Shown here in pieces: positions 5,482 through 11,311 of a stretch of DNA of 12,933 nucleotides. This DNA comes from Acidobacteriaceae bacterium. Its GTDB lineage: Bacteria > Acidobacteriota > Terriglobia > Terriglobales > Acidobacteriaceae. The notes beneath the pieces were generated by a model. That model was not told the DNA's origin. It worked only from the letters and a program-made list of their open reading frames with translations, and ran no database searches. The position numbers were made by a program, and so were the translations under genes. The stretch covers positions 4,553 through 17,485 of the forward strand of contig PMMJ01000022.1 of NCBI GenBank assembly GCA_003162255.1. Reading direction: 5' to 3'. Within the stretch, counting starts at the first letter, position 1. The number at the start of each line of letters is the position of its first letter.

Positions 5482-7026
5482 TTGACGCTTCTGTTCTTTA
5501 GTATATTTGCGTTCTCGTTGGCTGTGTCGTTTGTGGCGACGCGCCAAGTGCGCGACGTGGCCACGCGCCGAGGATGGGTTTCCCTCCCGCGGGACGGCCG
5601 CCATGTCCATGAATCTCCTCTTCCCCGGCTGGGTGGCGTAGCGATTTTCCTGGCTTTCTCGGTCAGCTTGGGCGTGTGTCTCGGGCTCTCCCTCATATTT
5701 CCCCATCGGGTCGATGGACTCGTTTCCGCCACGCTTCTCCGTATCTATGTTCCAGCGTGCCTGATTTTTTGTCTCGGCATCTACGATGATCTCCACGGTG
5801 CAGGTCCATATTTGAAGTTTGCCGTGCAGGCCATCGCCGCTGCGATGCTGTTCGCCGGCGGAATGCGCGTTTTCTATCTACCGGTGCTGTTCGGCCAGTA
5901 CACACTCCCCTGGTTCATCAGTTTGCCCCTCACCGTGCTCTGGGTGGTGGCGATCACCAATGCGTTTAACCTGATCGATGGTCTGGATGGTTTGGCCGCC
6001 GGATCGGCCTTGTTTTCGACGATGGTGTTTTTTGTCGTCGCGCTGGTCAATCATTCCTGGCTGGGCTCCCTGATGAGCGTGGCACTCGCCGGCGCTATCC
6101 TGGGATTCCTGCGCTTCAACTTCAATCCAGCCACGATTTTCCTGGGTGACTCGGGCAGCCTGTTCATCGGTTTCATGCTCAGCGCGCTGGCTCTGGCAGG
6201 AGCGCAGAAAGCTCCGACGTTGGTGGCCGTGGCCATCCCGGTGGTCTCGTTCGGATTGCCGATTCTGGAAACGCTGCTATCCATCCTGCGACGGCTGATC
6301 AGCGGGCGGCCGATTTTCACCGCCGATCGGGAACACATCCACCACAAGTTGCTGCAGATGGGATTTTCGCATCGCCAGGTAGTGATCGTTCTCTACGCCG
6401 TCTCCGCCTTGTTTGCCATGCTCAGCCTGTTCCTGCTTTGGCCGACAGGCAGCACCCTGGGACTGGTGCTGGCGGTCGTGGGGACCGGAATCTGGCTGGG
6501 CGTCCAGCATCTGAATTACCTGGAATTTGGCGAACTGCGGCGGGTGGCGCAGAGGACCATCGACCAACGCTTCATCGTCATCAACGATCTTGCCGTGCGC
6601 CGCGCGGTCCAGGAACTCAAAATGGCCGGCGATTTCGATCAATTGCGCAGCGTTTTGATTGCCGCCTTCGATAGCAACGATTTCGATGCGTTCGAATTGC
6701 AACTCAAGCCGCTTCCCGGCGATCAAGCGGCGTCCGGCGAAGCCGACCGGCACTTTCACTGGAGCAAGTTTCCTCACATGGCGGCCATTTCCAGCCAGCC
6801 CTCATGGAAGCTGACGCTCGACTTGGTGACGACTTCAAACCAGCGCCGCGGCTCACTCGTGGTGTACCGCATCTACAGCCACCGGGATCTCCAATTGGAT
6901 GTCAACCTGCTGATTTCCGAATTTCCCGCTACCCTTGCGGATGCGCTCGATCGAGTGCTGAGCACGCCCGAGGTTCTCGTGCCCGCGGTGCAGGGCGACT
7001 CCCGGTTCCAGGCCGCCAACCTCTGA
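5482..7026 (+). CDS. Polyprenyl-phosphate HexNAc-1-phosphate transferase (WecA/TagO/MraY family) with C-terminal extension (514 aa)
   Basis: Family members move a sugar-1-phosphate from a UDP-sugar onto undecaprenyl phosphate at the inner membrane, the first step of many cell-surface polysaccharides. Diagnostic motifs are present: HESPLPRLGG (43-52), the Asp pair in YDDLHGAGPYLKF (101-113), NAFNLIDGLDGLAAG (160-174), FLGDSGSLFIGF (220-231) and HIHH (285-288). About ten hydrophobic segments span residues 1-345. The start is TTG at 5482: no ATG exists before residue 122, an in-frame TGA lies at 5443, and AAGGGA (5467-5472) is an excellent ribosome binding site 9 nt upstream. Family members usually end near residue 350-370; here about 165 soluble residues follow (LRRVAQRTIDQR to the end), with no motif I recognise. 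The acceptor specificity (GlcNAc or other) cannot be read from the sequence. It probably works with the divergent export gene. Confidence 0.93.
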   Translation: MTLLFFSIFAFSLAVSFVATRQVRDVATRRGWVSLPRDGRHVHESPLPRLGGVAIFLAFSVSLGVCLGLSLIFPHRVDGLVSATLLRIYVPACLIFCLGIYDDLHGAGPYLKFAVQAIAAAMLFAGGMRVFYLPVLFGQYTLPWFISLPLTVLWVVAITNAFNLIDGLDGLAAGSALFSTMVFFVVALVNHSWLGSLMSVALAGAILGFLRFNFNPATIFLGDSGSLFIGFMLSALALAGAQKAPTLVAVAIPVVSFGLPILETLLSILRRLISGRPIFTADREHIHHKLLQMGFSHRQVVIVLYAVSALFAMLSLFLLWPTGSTLGLVLAVVGTGIWLGVQHLNYLEFGELRRVAQRTIDQRFIVINDLAVRRAVQELKMAGDFDQLRSVLIAAFDSNDFDAFELQLKPLPGDQAASGEADRHFHWSKFPHMAAISSQPSWKLTLDLVTTSNQRRGSLVVYRIYSHRDLQLDVNLLISEFPATLADALDRVLSTPEVLVPAVQGDSRFQAANL

Positions 7027-7100
7027 CGGCCTTTTGAAGGTGCCTGCCCTGTTATTCTTGCTCCCTTCCTTTCGATCCCTGAGTTAGTATTGAGGCAACT

Positions 7101-8879
7101 ATGGATGGGAGCGTTCTCAGAGTGCCGGATCCGATTGCAGGGGCTCCCAACGGAGAGCGGCGCCGCTGCGTTCGTCAGAAACTCCACACTCCGGTTTACG
7201 CCAGTTTCAATGGCCCGGAGACCGGAATGGTGGTGGACCTGAGCGAATTGCTTGACCTGCACGAAGAGGGCTTCGCCGTGCAGACCAGTGAACCCCTGGA
7301 AGTCAACCGGGCCGTAACTCTTTGCCTTGAGCTGCCGGAAACAAAAAGCTACATTCATGGCAGCGGCCAGGTGATGTGGAGCGATGAGGCGGGCCGCGGA
7401 GGAATCCGGTTTTCCGCACTTCCGGAGAGTTCCCGGCAAATACTGAAAGAATGGCTCTTTGCCAACCTGCTGATCGCCTGCTCCAACCACGCAGCCCGAA
7501 CCGAGCAACTCGCGCAGCGCGAGGAAGAGAGATTACGCGAGTCAGTGCCGGTCATTCGATCTCCTAATGTCGTCCCCATCTCTGACGGAAGCGGATCCCC
7601 CTCTCCCGTGGAAGCAGTCCGCCGCGAGCTCCGCGAGATCGGTGACGACGTCGATGCGGTTTTGCAGCTCATCACCGGGCGTGCCTTGAATCTAACGGGA
7701 GCCACTGGCGCTGCCTTGGCGCTGCTCACGGATGACAAGATGATCTGCCGGGCGCGGACCGGTGAACCAGCACCGCCGCTCGGAGCCCCAGTGGACGTGA
7801 ACCAGGGGTTGTCTGGAGAATGCGTTCGCAGCGGTCTTCTCGTCTCCTGCGAGGATGCGGAAAACGATCCGCGCATCGATCCGGAAGTCGGTCGCGCCCT
7901 GGGCGTAGGCTCGCTGATGGCTGCTCCCATCGTGTCCGATTTTAAGGTGGTTGGCTTGCTGGAGGTTTTCTCCCCTCTTCCTCGCGGGTTCACGAAGGCC
8001 CACGAGACGATTTTGGACCGGCTCGTCGAAATGGTCCCCAAAATCCATTGCGAAATAATGCAGCCTGAAAAGACCCAGCCGGAAACGCCAATCAGGCCAG
8101 AGGGCGTATCGGGCGTCGCGCTGCCTCCCGTTCCGGATTTGGGTTCGATTGAGTTCGATTCGATCCGGGCGCTTCGCGAGGCCTTGTGGGAACGGAATGT
8201 TGAAGTCCACGCGCAAGACCTTCAGCAGGTCCCCGAGCCGATCGTCCCAGTGAAAGCTGCGGAGCAGGCGCCCGAGCCGGTCCGTGAACCCGCGCCCACG
8301 GCTCCGTCTCGCTTGCTTTATCGTGCATTACTCGGGTCGGTCATTGCAGTGGTAGCGATGGTCGTCGGATATCTAGCCGGTCCCATGATCGAGAAGCGTT
8401 GGGCCGACTCGCCGCCAGCGGCGCGGCGGCCGCTAACCGAGACGGCCTCCACGGTTTCAGGGCAGAGGGCGACTGATCGCAGCGCGCAAGCGAAGTCCGT
8501 GGTCGAATTGCGAAGGCTCGCGGATCAGGGGGACGCGGACGCACAATATCAGATGGGCTTACGCTACCACAACGGCGAAGATGTTCCGCATGATGACGCG
8601 CAGGCCATGCAGTTTTACCTGCGCGCCGCCGAACAAGGGCATGTGACCGCGCAGTCTGCGCTTGGCGCCTACTATTGGGCGGGGCGTGGAGTTCCGGAAG
8701 ATTTGTCCAAATCCTATTTCTGGTCCGAGATCGCGCTCGCCGGGGGTGACGAGAACAGCAAGTCTCGACTCGAAGGGCTGGCTTCGCAAATGACCCAGGC
8801 GCAGGTCTCCACCGCCCGCCAGCAGGCTGAAGTCTGGATACGCTCCCACCGTCAACGAGCTAAGTCCGAGGCGAACTAA
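7101..8879 (+). CDS. PilZ-GAF-transmembrane-Sel1 multidomain protein (592 aa)
   Basis: ATG at 7101 follows GAGG at 7092-7095, and lies 74 nt after the transferase gene. Residues 18-120 look like a PilZ domain, the usual c-di-GMP receptor: Arg-rich RRRCVRQKL (20-28), then VVDLS (44-48), strands to about 105 and a closing helix. The second motif, normally [DN]xSxxG, reads DLSELLDLHEEG, so the Gly is about six residues late; ligand binding is therefore uncertain. Residues about 185-312 form a GAF domain (LNLTGATGAALALL, then GLSGECVRSG, SLMAAPIV, VVGLLEVFS). A Pro/Glu linker (322-402) leads to one membrane helix (408-427). Residues 480-514 and 515-550 are two Sel1 repeats (AQYQMGLRYHNGEDVPHDDA and LGAYYWAGRGVPED). 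The likely topology is PilZ and GAF in the cytoplasm with Sel1 in the periplasm. A sensor or scaffold coupling a signal to envelope functions is inferred. Confidence 0.85.
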   Translation: MDGSVLRVPDPIAGAPNGERRRCVRQKLHTPVYASFNGPETGMVVDLSELLDLHEEGFAVQTSEPLEVNRAVTLCLELPETKSYIHGSGQVMWSDEAGRGGIRFSALPESSRQILKEWLFANLLIACSNHAARTEQLAQREEERLRESVPVIRSPNVVPISDGSGSPSPVEAVRRELREIGDDVDAVLQLITGRALNLTGATGAALALLTDDKMICRARTGEPAPPLGAPVDVNQGLSGECVRSGLLVSCEDAENDPRIDPEVGRALGVGSLMAAPIVSDFKVVGLLEVFSPLPRGFTKAHETILDRLVEMVPKIHCEIMQPEKTQPETPIRPEGVSGVALPPVPDLGSIEFDSIRALREALWERNVEVHAQDLQQVPEPIVPVKAAEQAPEPVREPAPTAPSRLLYRALLGSVIAVVAMVVGYLAGPMIEKRWADSPPAARRPLTETASTVSGQRATDRSAQAKSVVELRRLADQGDADAQYQMGLRYHNGEDVPHDDAQAMQFYLRAAEQGHVTAQSALGAYYWAGRGVPEDLSKSYFWSEIALAGGDENSKSRLEGLASQMTQAQVSTARQQAEVWIRSHRQRAKSEAN

Positions 8880-9122
8880 GGAACCTCTGGTTGAGTCGTT
8901 TAACGGAAAGCCTTGAAAGGGCATGGATTCAGCCATGCCGTTAGAACCCGCTCCACAAGCGGCTTTAGCCGCTGAGGGTTGCGCTTTCAGTGCATCCCGT
9001 CTCGCCAGCGAGAGCTTAATCAGGGTTCCCTAATCCGTTTTTTCCGCCGGACGATCTGCAATCCAGCCAACCGCCAGCAGACGCCAATCGAGACGACAGA
9101 CCCAATCCCACAGCCGTAGAAT
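8880..9122. other. Intergenic region before amrS
   Basis: This 243-bp gap has no plausible gene. It contains the first double-hairpin element (8920-8973). An in-frame TAG at 9117-9119 fixes ATG 9123 as the earliest possible start of amrS. No clear ribosome binding site or promoter is visible directly before that start. Confidence 0.5.
8920..8973. repeat. Double-hairpin palindromic element, copy A
   Basis: The first stem pairs GGCATGG (8920-8926) with CCATGCC (8933-8939). An 18-nt spacer follows. The second stem pairs AGCGGC (8958-8963) with GCCGCT (8968-8973) around the loop TTTA, and GAGGG follows. The overall length (54 bp) and spacer match copy B at 10284-10337, while the stems differ by paired changes. 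No T-tract follows, so it is more like a REP-type element than a terminator. Confidence 0.7.
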
Positions 9123-10271
9123 ATGTGTGTGGCGACTTTGCGCGACATCCTGACTGCTGACGAGCGCGTCCGCGAAGGCGACCCCGCTCTTTGGGAAAAG
9201 CTGGATCGCGATCGAGTGCGCTGCTATGCCTGCGGCCACTGTTGCCCAATTCCCGAGGGACAACCCGGTGTCTGCAAGGTTCGCTTCAACCACGGAGGCA
9301 CGCTCTACGTTCCCTGGGGGTATGTCGCCGGAGTGCAGTGTGACCCGATCGAGAAGAAGCCGTTTTTCCACGCTTACCCGGGAGCCCTCGCCTACAGTTT
9401 CGGAATGCTGGGCTGCGATCTGCACTGTGCCTACTGTCAGAACTGGGTCACCTCGCAGGCGCTGCGAGACCCGAATGCCCTCTCACCACCGCTCCAGGCC
9501 GACCCGGACCTGCTGGTCAAAGACGCGCTGTCGCAGGGCGCAAAAGTCGTGGTCAGCACTTATAACGAGCCGCTCATCACCAGCGAGTGGGCGGTCGCAG
9601 TCTTTCGCCAAGCCCGCCAGGCAGGCTTGCTGACGGCGTTCGTTTCCAATGGCAACGGGACTCCGCAGGTGCTCGAGTATCTCCATCCCTGGATCGATCT
9701 CTACAAAGTGGACCTCAAGAGCTTCAATGATCGCCACTATCGCCAACTCGGCGGACGCCTGCAGCCGATCCTCGACACCATACGCAGTTTGCATAAAATG
9801 GGCGTGTGGCTGGAGATCGTCACCCTGCTGATTCCCGGCTTCAACGACAGCGAAGACGAACTGCGGGAACTGACCGCATTTGTGGCCGGCGTTTCGCCCG
9901 ATATCCCCTGGCACGTTACCGCCTTCCACGAAGACTACAAGATGACGTCGCCCCCCGATACGCGTCCAGAAGATCTGCTGCGCGCCGCCGCCATCGGCCG
10001 CGAAGCTGGACTGCGCTACGTCTACGCCGGCAATCTTCCCGGACAAGTGGAGGGCCTCGAAGATACTCGTTGCCATCAGTGTGGCGAAATGCTGATCCAG
10101 CGCTGTGGCTATTCGATCGAAGAATACAAGCTAACTTCAGAAGGCGATTGCCCGGCCTGCCACACGTCAATCCCCGGCCGCTGGTCGAAGAAATTTGACG
10201 GCCAGATTGCGGCCTCGCCTTTTCTGCCCCGCAGGCATACGCAATTGGTGAAGGAGCCGCGGAACAAATGA
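9123..10271 (+). CDS. amrS: AmmeMemoRadiSam system radical SAM enzyme AmrS (382 aa)
   Basis: This is a radical SAM protein of the AmrS type, related to pyruvate-formate-lyase-activating enzymes; its substrate is not established, though family members co-occur with AMMECR1 and MEMO-like proteins. The [4Fe-4S]-binding CxxxCxxC is at C98, C102 and C105 (GCDLHCAYCQNW). An N-terminal Cys cluster (C34, C37, C40, C41, C51, in CYACGHCCPIPEGQPGVCKV) is typical of AmrS. The core contains the expected STYNEPLI, VSNGNG, YKVDLKSF and LLIPGFNDSEDEL segments. A zinc-ribbon-like pair (C317 and C320, C343 and C346) closes the protein, also usual. ATG 9123 is the earliest possible start because of TAG at 9117; no good ribosome binding site is seen. 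AMMECR1 and MEMO genes are not in this window. Palindromic elements lie on both sides. Confidence 0.93.
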   Translation: MCVATLRDILTADERVREGDPALWEKLDRDRVRCYACGHCCPIPEGQPGVCKVRFNHGGTLYVPWGYVAGVQCDPIEKKPFFHAYPGALAYSFGMLGCDLHCAYCQNWVTSQALRDPNALSPPLQADPDLLVKDALSQGAKVVVSTYNEPLITSEWAVAVFRQARQAGLLTAFVSNGNGTPQVLEYLHPWIDLYKVDLKSFNDRHYRQLGGRLQPILDTIRSLHKMGVWLEIVTLLIPGFNDSEDELRELTAFVAGVSPDIPWHVTAFHEDYKMTSPPDTRPEDLLRAAAIGREAGLRYVYAGNLPGQVEGLEDTRCHQCGEMLIQRCGYSIEEYKLTSEGDCPACHTSIPGRWSKKFDGQIAASPFLPRRHTQLVKEPRNK

Positions 10272-10283
10272 GATTCGTATCAG

Positions 10284-10337
10284 GGCATCGCTTTAGCGAT
10301 GCCATAAGCGCTGCTTACGAAAGCGCCTTCAGGCGCT
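10284..10337. repeat. Double-hairpin palindromic element, copy B
   Basis: GGCATCGC (10284-10291) pairs with GCGATGCC (10296-10303) around TTTA. After an 18-nt spacer, AGCGCC (10322-10327) pairs with GGCGCT (10332-10337) around TTCA. It begins 13 bp after the amrS stop. The length (54 bp), spacer length and arm order equal those of copy A, and the stem sequences differ in a compensatory way. Confidence 0.72.
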
Positions 10338-10347
10338 GTGATCGAGA

Positions 10348-10375
10348 TTGGAATTTCCTCACGGGCTGTTAAAAT
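10348..10375 (+). promoter_or_regulatory. Candidate promoter of the lipoprotein gene
   Basis: TTGGAA (10348-10353), a 16-bp spacer and TAAAAT (10370-10375) match four of six and five of six consensus positions. Transcription would begin near 10382, about 19 nt before the ATG. No Shine-Dalgarno sequence is obvious in that short leader. Confidence 0.4.
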
Positions 10376-10400
10376 CCTCTCGCAACCATAATCGTCATTC

Positions 10401-11003
10401 ATGCGAATCGCAAAAACATCGCTGCTGGCGGCCATATTCTGCCTCAGCCTCGGCTGCTCTCCGCGCGATTTTCTGACGCGCCGCCTCGCCGCCGACTTGA
10501 TCTCGGCTTCCGGAGCATTCAAACCGCCGCAATTGTTCTGGCTCAGGACCGGCATCGTTTCCAACAAGGATTTCAGTTCTCCCGACTCCATGGTGTTACA
10601 GCGCCGCGGATGGATCATCGGCACCGAGCAGAAGTGTCCCGCCGAAGTCGATCCTCCGCCCTGCTGGGACGTGTTGCTCACGCCGCTCGGAGTGGATACG
10701 ATTCGTCCGCTGATTTCGACTGCGCTTCCTGACAATGGCCCGATCGGGATCCAGGTCGCGCGCCGCGAACTGCTGAGTGTTGACGGAATCAGCAAGGCCG
10801 GCAATTTCGCCGACGTCGAATTTACCTGGCGTTGGGTATCGATCAATCAGGTGGGCGCGGCGCTTTACGACAGCGGAGTGCGCTACCGCTCGACCGTCGG
10901 ATTTCGCGGCTATGACGATGGATGGCGCGTCGTTGACCAAGCCCTGCCGACCAGCCAGCCTCTGGATGAGGCGCTGCGCAACGCGCAACCCGCCGCACCC
11001 TAA
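10401..11003 (+). CDS. Putative lipoprotein of unknown function (200 aa)
   Basis: The N-terminus MRIAKTSLLAAIFCLSLGCS is a lipoprotein signal peptide: two basic residues, a hydrophobic core and the lipobox LSLGC with Cys at 19. The mature protein would be lipid-anchored at the inner or outer membrane. The body has FWLRTGIVSNK, an RGWIIGTEQKCPAEVDPP segment with a possible disulphide (C90-C99), and C-terminal beta strands (VEFTWRWVSINQVG, then YRSTVGFRGYDDGWRVVD). There is no enzymatic motif, and I do not recognise the family. The gap of 129 bp after amrS, with a repeat and a promoter-like sequence in it, suggests separate transcription. Confidence 0.78.
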   Translation: MRIAKTSLLAAIFCLSLGCSPRDFLTRRLAADLISASGAFKPPQLFWLRTGIVSNKDFSSPDSMVLQRRGWIIGTEQKCPAEVDPPPCWDVLLTPLGVDTIRPLISTALPDNGPIGIQVARRELLSVDGISKAGNFADVEFTWRWVSINQVGAALYDSGVRYRSTVGFRGYDDGWRVVDQALPTSQPLDEALRNAQPAAP

Positions 11004-11311
11004 CCAAGCCAAGCCCGCTTCTGAAGATATTCGGTTCGCGAAGGTTCTTGGGAAAGGCACGGCTTCACAGGCTGCGGAAGAACTCGATCTTGTACTTGAT
11101 TTTGGGTAGCGCAGAGGTTCACCGCTGCGGTAAGTCCGTTGTTTGAATCCGGCGTCAGCCGCTGAGGGCGACCGCTGCGTCGCAACACGAACTTGTCGGC
11201 AATTTGAGAAAGGCAGATGCTTCTCAGGATGGAGATTCCGGCGAACGTTTGCCATGGGTAGCGCGCGCGGTGTATACCTCATAGTTCTCGAAAATTGTTA
11301 GCGAACATTTT
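11004..11311. other. 308-bp intergenic region with degenerate repeat pieces
   Basis: No gene is supported; the open frame ending at 11109 is an unbiased continuation. GGCACGGC at 11056-11063 looks like a left arm of the double-hairpin element whose partner arm is lost. CGGC/GCCG at 11150-11161 followed by GAGGG shares GCCGCTGAGGG with copy A. TGAGAA/TTCTCA forms a 6-bp hairpin near 11205-11226. A promoter-like sequence for the peptidase gene lies at 11249-11278. Confidence 0.45.
11249..11278 (+). promoter_or_regulatory. Candidate promoter of the S9 peptidase gene
   Basis: TTGCCA (11249-11254), an 18-bp spacer and TATACC (11273-11278) resemble a sigma70 promoter, 33 bp before the ATG at 11312. 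No clear ribosome binding site lies between (GCGAACATTTT precedes the start). Based on motif matching only. Confidence 0.3.

Noticed and set aside
8920..8973. Intrinsic terminator after the PilZ-GAF gene
   Set aside because: Two stems are present but no T-tract follows, and the matching copy at 10284 points to a repeat element.
10777..11109. 110-aa ORF overlapping the lipoprotein gene
   Set aside because: It is out of frame with the lipoprotein and runs into intergenic repeat debris; no ribosome binding site.
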